A stretch of 64,000 nt of DNA from Dasypus novemcinctus (GCF_030445035.2 NC_080673.1:183191216-183255215), one strand, 5' to 3'. Shown: positions 31,780-43,372, counted from the stretch's first letter. Notes: generated by a model not told the origin, from the sequence alone. Program-made: numbers and translations.

Positions 31780-31980
31780 TTTGGGGTTCCAGCCTGAGTT
31801 CAAATCCCTGCTCTGTCCCTCCCTGTGTGGCCTTGAGCAAGTCAACCAGCCTTTCTGAGTCTCAATTTCTTATATGCAAAGTGAGGATAAAATGCCCCAC
31901 CTAATACAGGTTCTTATAGGGAGTAAATCTGATGACATCTACTACAGAGTAGTTACTCAACAAATGTGCATGCTTTGGGA
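31780..31980 (+). repeat. MIR SINE
   Basis: Sense MIR with GAGTTCAAATCCCTGCTCTG, TGTGTGGCCTTGAGCAAGTC, GAGTCTCAATTTCTTATATG, GTGAGGATAAAATG and TTACTCAACAAATG; nearly full length. Confidence 0.85.
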
Positions 31981-32699
31981 CTCAATGGCATGTCCCCTGA
32001 AGAAAGAGTATAATAATAGGGCCATGTGCTGTGGGTCCATTATTTGTCACATGCCATATTAACTATTTTGTAAAGGTTGCCACATCACAATAGAACATTT
32101 GGCCATCCAAGGTCAAGATCAACCATAACAGGAAAGTGGGACAATATTGGTCCTGAGATGGCCAAAACACGGAAAAAACACAGAGTGCACCAGGATTGCC
32201 ACAATGCCCAGACCCCAGTGATACCGCGAAATCTGTCCTTACAACTTGTGAAAACTGCCTAAAAACAAGGCCACATGGACCCTACAGGGCCCTCCCTACC
32301 AGGCAAGCTAAACCGTAGCGGGCTTATAGTAACATGCTTGCTCTGCCCAGGGCTTTCCAAGCTCAGGCAGGGAAGAAGGTGGGAGCAGAGGCTCAGGGCC
32401 TTCGGAAGGGAGCCCGAGGCTGCAGGCATGGCCTCCAGCCCGTCTGTGCTTTAGGGGCGCCCAAACACCCAGCACCAAGCCACATGCCCGAGGCCCATGC
32501 AAGGCGCATCTCTTCAGAGGAGGCTCAGGAAGCAGGAGACCTCCAAGCAGGGTCACAGAAGAATGAGTTGCTCAGCCAGCAGGTGCAAGCAACTGAGACA
32601 AGGGTCTGGATTTCTACCACCCCAGTAAACTGTGACGGCCAACCCACCCACCCCAATCACCTCCAGTCCCCAGTAAAATGGCACCACCCCCACCCCACC
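31981..32699. other. Gene-less stretch, GC-rising
   Basis: Nothing recognised to 32330; from there GC content rises and a 201-codon plus-strand ORF (32334-32939) opens, but it runs into an L2 and is proline/histidine-rich low-complexity in its second half. I treat it as a chance ORF. Confidence 0.4.
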
Positions 32700-33545
32700 G
32701 CACACGCCCCCAGAGCCCTCAGGCCCTGTGTCATCTCTCCTCTCCCTCCAGACTGCTCCCGGCGTTTGCCTGACTTGACTTCCCACCTCGCACCTGCTCC
32801 TTTGCTACCTCCTGGCCTCACCCCCACCGCCCCCACAAGGACTCCTGTGCTCCCCCCAACCCGCCTCCCTGCCTCCGCTCTTGCCCACCACCCCACTGCT
32901 CTCCACCCAGCAGTTGGCATGAGCCTTCAGCAGACTTAAACCCTCCAGGGGCTCCCGTCCCACTTAGAACAAATCCAAAGCCTTCCCATGGCCTAATGGC
33001 CTTACGAGATTTGGGCCTGCCGCTCTTCCCCCTCTTCCCATCCCTCACGGCATAGCACCTTCCTTTCTGTCCCTTGAACATATCAAGTTCATTTCCATCT
33101 CACAGCTTTGCATATGCTACTCTCTCTGCCCCAGGGAGATCTTCCTCCTGATATCCACAAGCCTCCACCGGTGGACTCCACCTTCTTCCTCCTTGACTCA
33201 TATCTTGAGTATCTACAGATGCTCACCTCCTCAGAGGCTACCGATGATGCTAACACCCTTGAGTCAGGGCACCACCACGTGTTGACTCATTACCATATCA
33301 GATACATCATCTGATTTACTCCCTTTATGTACCCGTACAAGATGGGCATCCACACGGCTCCCGCCCTCCCTGGATTCAGGTCACTGCGCAAATGACACTG
33401 CCTCCAAGAAGCCTTCCTTGACCACCCTAACAGCACGCCATTTACTCTCTCTCTCCTCCTCTAGTATCTACTTTTTCTCCACAGCACTATTTACCATGTG
33501 ACATTACACTGCCCAGAATATCTGCCTCCTTCTCCAGGAAACAAG
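32700..33545 (+). repeat. L2 LINE 3' region
   Basis: Long collinear L2 match: CAGGGGCTCCCGTCCC, AATCCAAAGCCTTCCCATGG, GCTTTGCATATGCTACTCTC, CCAAGAAGCCTTCCTTGACC, then the end. All frames closed. Confidence 0.75.
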
Positions 33546-33900
33546 CTTCTTTATTTATTTTTATTTTTTCAAATAAAATTTTTTTGAAATATATCATTTA
33601 TATATGAACACACATAAACAATAAATGTATAGTAAGATTTGGGAATTTACAAAGAAATGCATATCATCATAAATGGCTCCCATACATTAGCCCACTGCCA
33701 ACGATTTGAATTGTTGTGTAACATTTGTTACAAATTATGAAAGAGCAACATCAAAATGTTACTACAAACTATTTCCTATACCGTACATTTGGTGAATTTC
33801 TCCCCAAACCACCCAATTATTGACACCCCATATTAGTATTACATATTTGTTTTCATTCAGGAGAATATGTTCTCATATATGTTCTCTTTTTTAAACTTTT
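33546..33900 (-). repeat. Possible antisense LINE 3' end
   Basis: AT-rich; TTTATTTTTTCAAATAAAATT then words such as AAACTATTTCCTATACCGTA and CCCCATATTAGTATTACA resemble the antisense 3' ends of old L1 elements, but no diagnostic block is conserved. Confidence 0.3.
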
Positions 33901-33901
33901 T

Positions 33902-34311
33902 TTCCTTTTTTTTTAAAGATTTATTTATTTCTCCCCCCCCACCCCCCCACCCCCTCACCCCAGTTGTCTGTTCTCTGCGTCTATTTGCTGCGTGTTTTTT
34001 GTCCGCTTCTGTTATTGTCAGAGGCACGGGGATCTGTGTTTCTTTTTGTTGTGTCAGGTCTCCGTGTGTGTGGTGCCATTCCTGGGTAGGCTAAACTTTC
34101 TTTTGCGCTGGGCGGCTCTCCTTACGGGGTGCACTCCTTGCGCGTGGGGCTCCCCTACACGGGGGACACCCCTGCGTGGCAGGGCACTCCTTGCGTGCAT
34201 CAGCACTGCGCATGGGCCAGCTCCACATGGGTCAAGGAGGCCTGGGGTTTGAACCGCGGACCTCCCGTGTGGTAGATGGACGCCCTAACCACTGGGCCAA
34301 GTGCGCTTCCC
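33902..34311 (-). repeat. Long armadillo SINE, type B
   Basis: Reverse copy with poly(C)/CA-rich tract CCCCCCCCACCCCCCCACC after the tail and head CACTGGGCCAAGTGCGC. A short deletion occurs near 34050 (TTGTGTCAGGTC). T-rich flanks make the duplication ambiguous. Confidence 0.9.
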
Positions 34312-34924
34312 TTTATTTTTTTTGATGTTGCATTGGTCCAACAATGAAACAATGGAACAGAAGTCCCAATGCTCAGCCAGTGCCTGGCCCACGGTTGGTA
34401 CCCTGGAATGAACCAGCTTCCCAAGGGCGTGTGGACTTTCACTCATGGATCTAGAATAAGGAAAGGCTCCTGGTCAACACCGCTTCCCACCACCACCACC
34501 ACCGTGTGAGCGCTAATTAACCCAGAGCTATGCTACCACATGGCTTATTCGAAAAAAAATTGAGGCATAAAATGTGATTGGTTATTAAATGCTTAATGGA
34601 TGAATCAGCACGTCCTGGTTAAGCTGGCCTTTAATGGTAAAAGCCCAGTGTAAATGGACACAGGATGAATGAATGAATTGTAGATAGACAATGCCGAGGG
34701 TGAGACAGCCCGCCCGGCCGGGTTGCCCACCGTCCCCCAAGAGCCGCACCAGCAGGGGAAGCCCTTGGCCGTGGCCAGGATCTACAGCCCTGCCGCAAAG
34801 GCGCCCCTGCCCAGCAGGGCCACGGCGCAGCCCCGGGTCTCTGCACACTGAGTGACTCCCACCAACAGCACTGGTAAGAGGCTTGGCACGCAGGTCACAT
34901 TTCCTCTGTACCGCAGCTCAAGAG
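34312..34924. other. Gene-less stretch with GC-rich core
   Basis: A (CCA)n run at about 34488-34504 and a GC-rich, CpG-containing patch at 34700-34850 (CCCGCCCGGCCGGG). The latter is only ~150 bp, too short for a typical CpG island. ORFs of 71-87 codons on the minus strand are Pro/Arg/Gly-rich and unconvincing. Confidence 0.4.
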
Positions 34925-35060
34925 CTATCGTTGCACCTGCTTTTTTAGATAAAGAGGCTGAGGCTCAAAGAGGTAGGGCCAAACGCCCCCGGCCACCCAG
35001 CTAACAGGGGGCGAAGTCAGGACGAGGTTTCTGGCGTCTGAATCACGGCGCCCTCCTGCC
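34925..35060 (-). repeat. MIR SINE fragment
   Basis: Antisense MIR: TAGATAAAGAGGCTGAGGCT, AAAGAGGTAGGGCCAAACG, CCACCCAGCTAACAGGGGG, GCGTCTGAATCACGGCGCC. Confidence 0.65.
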
Positions 35061-35384
35061 TCTGACAGGCTCGTCCCGGCGCTGGGTCACATCTGGTCTG
35101 TTCTGCTCCTCTGGTGCTTCAGGCCCCGGCGTCTTTCTGTGTCAGCGAGTCTCTTAATTCCCTGCTGGCTGGGCTCCTTGAGGGTGCAGGCCTGGCCTTC
35201 CCTCGGTGTGGCGTGGACTCCCAGCACAGGGCTTGGTCTCCAGGACGCCCCAGCCAATCTTTGCCGATTGACCGATGAACAGCCCTGCTGTTGGGGAGAG
35301 CAAGGGGTGCTGGGGTCTTCGCAAGCCGTGACCTCGCTCACGAGTAAACAGCATCCAGTTTGCAGCAAAACGCAAAAGTCACAG

Positions 35385-35500
35385 GAGTCCAGCAGAATAT
35401 AAGCCCCTTGAAGGCAGGGCCGCTGTCTGCCTCGTTCCCTGCTCTACCTGGAGCCTCCAGAAGAGTGCCTGTGAAGACAGGGGGCTGTGACGTGGGGCCT
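35385..35500 (+). repeat. L2 LINE 3' fragment
   Basis: Contains ATAAGCCCCTTGAAGGCAGG and TCGTTCCCTGCTCTACC, matching the last 100 bp of L2 ('gagggcaggg...tctgtatcc' part). Confidence 0.5.
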
Positions 35501-35679
35501 GATGCCGGTCGACAGTGACGCGGGGCAATCAGTTGTCCTCCTCGCCACATTACACCCATCACTGACGCCTTTTACCCTCACGGAAACGTGAGGTTCTCAA
35601 GGTAAGGACTTCGCTTCTTCACCTTTGTATCCCCAAAGCCCACCATTTGTTCCTTCAATTCATTGATTCGTTCGACCAA

Positions 35680-35965
35680 TCTTTCTTAAGTACCCACCTA
35701 TGTGCCAGGCACTAATCAGGCACTAAGGGTACCCCAAGAAAACAAAGCAGGCAAAAATCCCCACCTTCACGGAGCTGGTGCACCAGCTGGTATTTTCTAG
35801 GGGTTTTCTCTGTGTCCAGACTCTGCTGGGCTCCGGGGACATGACAAGGAATGCAGCAAGGAGGTCCTCGCCCTCGGGAGTAAATAAAAGGCAAGCAGCA
35901 AGCAAACAAGTAAGAGAAGTAATTACAGGCTGTGATAACTACTGGCCCTGTGCCTAACCAGGGCT
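35680..35965 (+). repeat. Ancient interspersed repeat, unclassified
   Basis: CTATGTGCCAGGCACTAATC, ACAAAGCAGGCAAAAATCCC, CTTCACGGAGCTGG and, after an interruption, GTAATTACAGGCTGTGATAA follow the same order as in the related segment at 14998-15235. Confidence 0.45.
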
Positions 35966-35994
35966 CAGCTGGTGTTTGAAAGGGAGAGGAATGG

Positions 35995-36160
35995 TGTGGC
36001 TGCTGAAAGCAGAGAGTCTGGGAAGAAGAAGTCCAAGGCTTGAGACCCAGCTCTGCCAGCCACCGGCTCCACGGCCTTGTGCAGTCACCTGACCTCGCCA
36101 AGACCAAGTTTCTTCATTGGTTGTCCTTGTTTTATGGGGTTACTGTGATGATTGAATGTT
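35995..36160 (+). repeat. MIR SINE
   Basis: Sense MIR: CTTGAGACCCAGCTCTGCC, CCTTGTGCAGTCACCTGACC, AAGTTTCTTCATTGG, GGGGTTACTGTGATGATTGA. Confidence 0.7.
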
Positions 36161-36689
36161 GCGAGTGTGGAGAGGGAGGCGGAGAGGGAGGCAGAGAGAG
36201 AGGGAAAGCCCCAGAGGAAACTGGCAAGGCAGTCCACTCAGCAAGAGGCCAAGCTGACCTCAGCAAGGGACCAAGCTGACCTACACACCTGTCCACTCCT
36301 GACCTTGGCATTGATCAAAGGCAACACTCTGCAAGAACCCACCCATCCCACACTGCTCCACCTCAGGCATCTTGATTCACCTGGGAGTGGCTTCCCAGGA
36401 ATTTAGCCTCCAACATTCAGCTGTCAGCCAATGAACATTCATTCTTGGCTCAAGAGGGATTGCCAAGCCTTTTCTGCCCCAGATCCAAATGGGCTCCAAC
36501 TCTCTGGCCAGCAGAGCCCACACAGCCCACTCCAACAACATCAAATGCAGAACAGCTCACGGAGCAGGAAAGACCTTGCTGGAGGCAGGAGGTGAGGGGA
36601 GACTTCAAATCAAACAAACCTGTATTTAATCATTCGTCCATTCAACTAATATTTATTTAAAACCTCTGTGTACAGGGCATTGCTGTACA
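36161..36689. other. Gene-less stretch, purine-rich start
   Basis: Begins with a GGAGAGGGAGGC-type imperfect purine repeat (about 36168-36206). The remainder shows no gene or known repeat. Confidence 0.4.
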
Positions 36690-37045
36690 TGTCTCTGGTT
36701 TTGCTACACTGATTCCTCTGCCAGGAATGTCCTTGCAGCTCCCACCACAATCACCACTTCCCCCTCTGCCCCTCTTCATCTGGTTAACTTCTTCCCTCAA
36801 GGCTAAGTTCAGGCACATCTCCTCTTGGCCACCCCTTTGGTCAAGATGCCCCTCTGCAGTGCTACCAGGTGTTCCTATTCTGCAAATAGCTTTCCCCTGT
36901 GCTTGGCCTGCTGGGTAGTGGCCACCTGCCTCCTGGTCTTTCTCACTAAACTGTGACCCTCTGGTATTGGCCTTTTCTATAAATATACCCAGCACCAACC
37001 CAGTGCCTTGAAATATAGCTAAGGCTTGATAAATAAGTATTGAAA
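36690..37045 (+). repeat. L2 LINE 3' region
   Basis: L2 phrases in order: CCTCTGCCAGGAATGTCC, AACTTCTTCCCTCAAGGCTA, TCAGGCACATCTCCTC, and the end CAACCCAGTGCCTTGAAATA ... GATAAATAAGTATTGAAAGG. Confidence 0.72.
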
Positions 37046-37465
37046 GGATATTTTTAATTCAGTTTCTCCATTACCGATCAAATAAAGTACTGCATCTGAA
37101 ATTCTGGCCCATAATATATAAAAAAAGAATCCCTGCTATCTGTTCTGAAAATATTCTTCCATAATGCTTGTATAATTGCATTACATACTGTCTATGAAAC
37201 ACAAGGCTAGGCATGTGGCAGGAACTGAGTAAACAGTAGTTACTGTGCTATCAATGCTATGATTACTTTGATGATGTTAATGATGATAATTGCTATGGGT
37301 TAAATTGTATCTCCCCAAAAAATATGCTGAAGTCCTCAACCACTTGAGCTAGATCCACTTCCCTCTATTGTTTCTTTTGACATTTGTGCTTTTGGTGAGT
37401 ATGACCTCATTTTAATTTGCCTAATTCCATCTGTAATAAGCCTATTTCCAAATAAAGTGACATTC

Positions 37466-37570
37466 AGAATGGATGTAGCTCAAGTGGTTGAGCGTCTGCT
37501 TCCCATGTACAAGGACTCCGGTTCAATTCCCCACACCTCCTAAAAAAGAAACAAACAAACAAAAAAGAAA
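37466..37570 (+). repeat. Short armadillo SINE
   Basis: Head GAATGGATGTAGCTCAAGTGG, B box GGTTCAATTCC, tail with AAACAAACAAAC. It lies at the junction between the LTR left half and the L1. Confidence 0.88.
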
Positions 37571-38810
37571 CAATAGGTAAATTCAACCTCATCAAAATTT
37601 TTAAACTTTGTTTACCCACAGAATTTATCAAGAAAGTGTAAAGACAACCTACAAAATGGTAGAAAATAGTTGCAAAACATATAGTGGATAAGGGCTTAAT
37701 ATCTAGAATATATAAAGAACTTTTACAAAACAACAACAGAAAGATAAACAATCCAATTAAAATATGGGCAAAAGACTTGAATAGACGTTTCTCCAAAGAA
37801 GACACACAAATGGCAAATAATTATATGAAAAGATGCTCAACCTAATTAGCAAGTAGGGAAATACACATCAAAACCACAATAAGATACTTCTTCACACTCA
37901 AAAGGATGGTTATTATTTGAAAACAGAAAATAACATATGTTGGAAAGGATGTGGAGAAATTGGAATTCTAGTACATTGTTGGTGGGAACATAATGTACTC
38001 AGCAATTGTGGAAAACAATATGGTGGTTCCTCAAAAAGTTAAATTTAGAATTACCATACAACCTGGCAATTCTATTTTATGTGTATATATCCAAAGACAG
38101 TGAAAAGAGAGGAAACTCAAACAGATAGATGAGTATTGGTGCTTATAGCAGTATTATTATCAATAGCTAAAAGTTGAAATAACCCCAGTGTCCATCAATA
38201 AATGAATGGATAAACAAAATGTGGAATATACCCTCAAGGGAATATTATTTGTCCATAAAAAAGAATGAAGTTGTGAGACATGCATCAGCATGAAAGAACC
38301 TTGAAAATATTATGTTCAGTAAAGTAAGAAGGACACATAAAGATAAAAATTGCATGATGTAACTTATAAAAGATGTATAGAAATAGCAAATTTGCAAAGA
38401 CTGAAATTAGAGGTGAAAAGGGAATGGAGATGGCAGGAAGGGAATAGGTGGAGTATATATATACATATATATTTAAAAAGCAATACCTGGAGTGCATTTG
38501 TCAAAATTCAGTGGATATACATTTAAGATGTGGATATACATTAAGATGTGTTTTCATAGGAAAAAAATACCGCAAACAATTATTGAACGCTAGTTAATGA
38601 TATTTGTGCTAAAGTACTTAGAGGAAAGTATACCAATGGCTGCAATTTTTAAAGAAAAAATGGATCACTGGATGAATAGATATGTGATAAAGCAAGCGTA
38701 GGAAAACAGCAGTAGTGGAAAGTAGGCGGTAGGTATGTGAGCATCATTGTAAAATTGTTTCAATGTTTCTATGTGTTTGAACATTTTCATAAAATGAAAT
38801 TTGGGAGGGA
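37571..38810 (+). repeat. 5'-truncated old L1 (ORF2 end plus 3' UTR)
   Basis: Codes, in broken frames, for the C-terminal end of L1 ORF2; nucleotide landmarks are AAAGACAACCTACAAAATGG, GGGCAAAAGACTTGAATAG, CAATAAGATACTTCTTCACA, TGTTGGTGGGAACATAATG, GTGTCCATCAATAAATGAATG. The 3' UTR continues to TTTTCATAAAATGAAATTTG. Probable duplication GTGACATTC / GGGTCATTC around the insertion in the LTR. Confidence 0.85.
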
Positions 38811-39206
38811 AAAGTGGGGTCATTCCTCCAGTCCAGGAGGACTGGTGAACTTTTAAGAAGGGGATAGGAGACACAGGAATCAGAAGAGAGAATGCCACGC
38901 GAACACCAGAAGGCAGGAGAGAGGCAAGAAACACGTTCTTCCCTGCAGGCTTCAGAGGAAGCATGAACCTACTGACTCCTTGATTTCGGACTGTTAGCCT
39001 CCAGAACTGAGAGACAATTTGTTTCTGTTATTTTAATCCCCCGGCTTTGTGGCACTCTGTTTTGGCAACCCCAGGAAACAAAGACAGTAATGTTAAAGAG
39101 GTAGTTCTGTTTTGCTGGAGGAAGGGAGAGAGGGAGGAGACCAGGGCACTGGAGGTTGGAGATAGGGACTTGACTCTCCACCATGACTTTCAAACTAGCA
39201 CTGTGG

Positions 39207-39650
39207 GGTAGTGGATGTGGCTCAACTGATAGAGTATCCACCTATCACATGGAGGTCCAGGGTTCAAACCCAGGGCCTCCTGATCCGTGTGGTGAGCTGG
39301 CCCATGCACAGTGCTGATGGCACGCAAGGAGTGCCGTGCCACGCAGGGGTGTCCCCCGTGTAAGGGAGCCCCACGTGCAAGGAGTGCACCCCATAAGGAG
39401 AGCCGCCCTGCGTGAAAAAAGTGCAGCCTGCCCAGGAGTGGGGCTGCACACACGGAGAGCTGACACAGCAAAATGATGCAACAAAAAGAAACACAGATTC
39501 TTGGTGCCACTGACAAGAATATAAGCAGACACAGAAGAAGAACACACAGCAAATGGACACAGAGAGCAGACAATTGGGGGGAGGCAATGGTGGGGAAGGG
39601 GAGAGAAATAAATAAAAAATAAATTTTTAAAAAAAGAGAAAAGGAAAAAA
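39207..39650 (+). repeat. Long armadillo SINE, type A
   Basis: Sense copy: head GGTAGTGGATGTGGCTCAAC, B box GGTTCAAACCC, then body and A-rich tail. Perfect 15-bp duplication AAACTAGCACTGTGG (39192-39206 and 39651-39665). ORFs of 100-161 codons on its opposite strand are repeat artefacts. Confidence 0.95.
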
Positions 39651-39665
39651 AAACTAGCACTGTGG

Positions 39666-40179
39666 TCTTAGACAAGTTCGGTTGACTCCGGTTGTATTGT
39701 CATCTGCAAATTGAGACAGAAGTGCTGGTTAATCTCTGAAGTCCTTACCAAGACCCTCTGAGTTCATGACAGGGAACTCCTCCTGTGCTAGGGGGAGGTT
39801 TGATACCACACTTCTCATTCTGTAGCCCAAGTTTTCTGGGGACATTCAGAGCCATTCTCCCACGGCCTGATGTTAGCCCACTCTGTCTATTCCCAGAAGG
39901 AAGGTAGGTCTAGGACATTTAGGGATAAAGTCCTCTGGGAGGATGCCAGCGAGGGCATCATGGTTCTTTTGGGGGGAACTATGGGCTCATATGGACCCTT
40001 GGGTCTCCAAAGCCAGCCCCTTAGAGAAGCTCTGTAGCTCCCATAGCTGCCCTGTACCCAAAGAAGGAGGAAAAGTGGAGAAGAATTAGGAGGATTTTGA
40101 CAGCATGCACAGGAGGCCTGAAGGGCAAGCAGAGACCCTCTTGGAATTAAGTTAACTCTTGGGACCCAAGCTTCTCTAG
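39666..40179. other. Gene-less stretch, nothing recognised
   Basis: The first ~70 bases resemble a worn MIR (GTGGTCTTAGACAAGTTC, GTCATCTGCAAATTGAGAC); the rest shows no repeat, ORF or exon. Confidence 0.4.
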
Positions 40180-40410
40180 AAAATCCAGATTACCTCTCCA
40201 CGTTCCTTCCTTCAGGGTCAAAATGTTGCCTCTTCCAAGAAGCACTCCCTGGTCTGTTGCGTAAGACTGGTTAGGTTTTGTGTCTACCCTAGGGGGTCCC
40301 CATACTACCTGTTGCCTATCATTGCACCAGTGATAGGTCACAGCAACATAACTGCGTGTTTACACGTCCATTCCCCACGCTAGACTTTGAGCTGTGAACT
40401 CCATTTTAAT
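40180..40410 (+). repeat. L2 LINE 3' fragment
   Basis: TTCCTTCAGGGTCAAAATGT, CAAGAAGCACTCCCTGG, then GCTAGACTTTGAGCTGTGAACTCC-type ending (40379-40402): the order of the L2 3' end. Confidence 0.6.
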
Positions 40411-40567
40411 CGTGTATCATAAATAAAGACAGAGAGATTAAGAAATAGAGTCAAGGCAGAGAGATGCTCTGGCCCCGAGTACAGTAGGTGGAGTTGAAAA
40501 TGCCTTGCACAAATGAAAATAGAAGAGTTAAATGCAGATTACTTATTGAATGGTGAAATGGTCCCAC

Positions 40568-41215
40568 TCTTTTTTTTCCAAGCCAAACTGTATCCAGCTT
40601 TTATTAAAGATACTTTTCATAAACAATCATGGCATTTTAGGCAGGACATGGGCAGACAATCATTAACAGTATGCAACAACTTTCAAACTCCCTTCTTCAA
40701 TGGACTACCAAAATCAGAAAGCCACTATAAAACCCAACGAAGTCTTCACGTGATGCTCTGAACAGGGGAAGTTTAGAGTGAGGGTTGACATCTCACATTT
40801 AGCCTGTTGTTTAACAACTTTTCATGAGCCGACTCTGACTTTCAGGAATGAAATGAAAACAGCAGAATTATCCACAATCTCAAAAAGGAATCACTACTCT
40901 TTTGAGGGATGCCATATCCATGACATCACTGGAAAGTCCAGATCACCCAATATCCTGGTAACCAATTTTTTGGGGGTCAGGCCCCAACAGGCCTCTGGGT
41001 TAAGGGAGTCAAGTGTATGCTCATGGCAGAGAGAGAGAAGAGGTCATGAGGACATAAAAACGAATTTTAGTTTTTCCACACCACAAGGCATCTGTGCCAA
41101 GGTGAATAATGTTTATCAACGTCAGGGATTCCTTTCTCCTGGGAGTAAAGAGGAAATCTCTCAAAAAACTAGAGGGGAAAGGTGTTTTCTTCCATGTTAA
41201 CCCAGCTTCAGAGAT
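40568..41215 (-). pseudogene. Possible antisense retrocopy of an mRNA 3' UTR
   Basis: Reads on the minus strand. It ends in a short poly(A) (T run 40570-40577) preceded 22 bases earlier by AATAAA (complement of 40600-40605), the arrangement of a processed transcript end. The 200 bases before this are AT-balanced and UTR-like. I could not identify a coding part or name the gene, and no target duplication was found because the right boundary is unclear; a SINE starts at 41222. A 140-codon ORF on the opposite strand is not credible. Confidence 0.35.
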
Positions 41216-41221
41216 ACTCTA

Positions 41222-41460
41222 TTAGTGCAAGGAGTGCACCCCATAAGGAGAGCCACCCAGTGCGAAAGATAGTGCAGCCTGCCCAGGAATGGTGCCGCAC
41301 ACACGGAGAGCTGACACAGCAAGATGATGCAACACAAAGAAACACAGATTCCTGTGCCGCTGACAACAACAGAAGCAGACAAAGACACAGAGAACAGACA
41401 ACCAGGGTGTGGGGGGGAAGGGGAGAGAAATAAAATAAATGAATCTTAAAAAAAAAAAAA
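41222..41460 (+). repeat. 5'-truncated long armadillo SINE
   Basis: Begins inside the body (GTGCAAGGAGTGCACCCC) without tRNA head, A box or B box, then follows type B sequence to the A tail (13 A). Truncation is typical of L1-driven reverse transcription that stops early. Confidence 0.9.
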
Positions 41461-41462
41461 TG

Positions 41463-41565
41463 AAGCTAGAAGGCAATAGAACAATGCCTTCAACATTCTG
41501 ATGGAAAATTACTTTCAACCTAGAATTCTACTTCCAGCCAAACTGAATAAAGACAACTTCACATG
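41463..41565 (+). repeat. Old L1 fragment (ORF1 end region)
   Basis: Contains CCTAGAATTCTACTTCCAGC and AACTGAATAAAGACAACTTC, matching the end of L1 ORF1 in old L1 families. No open frame. Confidence 0.5.
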
Positions 41566-43372
41566 CACAAGATGCTGATCCATTCCTTGCCCTTCCCTTG
41601 CTCTGTACCCCAGGGGGGTTGGACCCAGCAGGCTGTTTCCCAGGTTTCTATTTTAGCTGGCTTCCAACTTGGAATAGTCCATTCATTCTCAGCAGGAGCA
41701 GTATTGCCCTCAAACAGGTGAAAATTGATTCTTGGCCAGGGGGGAAAGGGAGAGTGTTGCAAAAATGTTATTATTTTTGTGAATAAAGCATAATTATACA
41801 TACAGTACATATCCATATATCTGTGGGATGAAAATTTGATGGGGATGTGTGATCAGGATAAAGAGCAAAGGCTTCTAAGTGGGATAAATGAAAAAACGTT
41901 TAGAAACACCAGCTCAGTCAAGGGAAGACACTGGCAGGAGACTGGAGACAGGAACTACCAGAAAGGGAAGACTTTTCTCCCCTCCCCTGCCTGGGACAGC
42001 AGCATGCCCTACAACAGCAAGGGCCGCCTCTCAGTCTTGAATCCAGCAAACTGCCCCTTATGCAGCATCGCCCAGCCCCTGGACTCCAGAAACACCATCC
42101 TCCAGACCGGGGGTGGTAGTGGCACCCTGCGATTGCTAAGCCTAGGTTGCTTCACCAACCCATTCAGGCTTTCTAGCTCTTCCATCACTCCCTCTCTTAC
42201 TAATGGGAGGTAAATGGGGCAGCCCTATTTGACCTCCTAAGCTATGTAGTTGATATTACTGTGAAACGCATTCTTAAAATTTGAATTAAAATATTTTAAA
42301 ACTTCCAGAAGGAATGTTTAATTCATCTCTTAAATTAAAATAATAATAATTGGCCAACACCAAAAAGGGGTGGGACACAGGGTGGAGTAAAGATAGCAGA
42401 TAAGCCATGTTTCCGGTCCTAGAGCTCATTGTCTGGGGGTCCCAGAGCCCAGCACAGCCTTGAGCACACGGTGGATGCTGATCAAAGACTCTGATGAATG
42501 ACCCACATGGGTAGGTCAGAGGTCCAGTGCTGAGACCAGCTCAGCAGTGGGTTTGCATGGAGGGAAGGCGACGCAGAACTGAAGAAATAAAAGCATAGAA
42601 AGAAAGACACAAGAGAGGAAATAAAGATGGAACCAGGGTACTCACAGCTCCTGAAACTGAGAGCCTCAACTCTAGTTTCCACATCTTATTTATTTAGGAC
42701 CTAACAAGCAGCTGTTTGTTATTTACTATAATAAGGGACAGGTGTAACATTTATGATAATAAGGTACAGGTCGTACAGAGTTCAAATGTCTCCTCACGCA
42801 AACATTTTTTCGAGCTGACCAGACAGTGTTCCATCTAGTCAAGGCCCAGTGTTCCAAAGCCTGCACTTCTTGTCCACGTTATGGAAACGTTTCGACTTCA
42901 AACCATGTTCCTTACTGTTTTCCCACAACAGTCCAGGGTTTGGTGATGCAGGCTAGTGACTGCCAGCCCCAACATGCCTTCTTGCCTTCAGGCCACAAGC
43001 TGGGTGAAATGATGCTGAGCCTGGCTATTCACTCAGCCAGGGCCCCCATAGCCAAACTGGGGGTCTCTCACCCATTTCGTTCAGCCCAAGCTTCCTACAT
43101 GGATGAGTCAAGCTTGAGGTGTTTCTGTCTTGGTTTAAGACAATGTAGAGAGGTTCCCTTTCTCCTCTTCACCCATAAGGAAACCACAACGTTCCCCAGT
43201 GCAAGCTAAGCTTGCCCTTTGATTGGCAAACACATGCTCGTCTCTCAGGATTTAATGTAAGGGGAAAAAAATATTTTCAAAATTGGTTCTTATTCCTATG
43301 TGAGAGACAAGAGCCCACTCTGCTCCATTCTTCATCTCAGCCTCTACTACCTTATATTAAAAGGTGAGCACT
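41566..43372. other. Gene-less stretch, nothing securely recognised
   Basis: Several ORFs of 62-127 codons (41836-42213 and 42826-43209 on the plus strand) lack domains or splice framing. A short (AAT)n run lies near 42340. Possibly old repeats near 41700-41800, not assignable. Confidence 0.4.

Larger units (their letters stand above)
37291..39086 (+). mobile_element. MaLR-type (MLT1-like) LTR split by L1 and SINE
   Basis: Left half 37291-37465 (TGCTATGGGTTAAATTGTAT..., CTTTTGGTGAGTATGACC, CAAATAAAGTGACATTC) and right half 38811-39086 (AGGAGACACAGGAATCAGAA, CTGCAGGCTTCAGAGGAAGC, GCCTCCAGAACTGAGAGAC, end GGAAACAAAGACA). Flanks ATAAT / GTAAT fit a 5-bp duplication with one change. A 30-bp SINE-head remnant (CCACTTGAGCTAGATCCAC, 37335-37364) also interrupts the left half. 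Confidence 0.78.

Noticed and set aside
32334-32939. 201-codon plus-strand ORF
   Set aside because: Pro/His-rich; its second half is L2 sequence, the start has no context and antisense ORFs overlap it. Chance ORF in GC-rich DNA.
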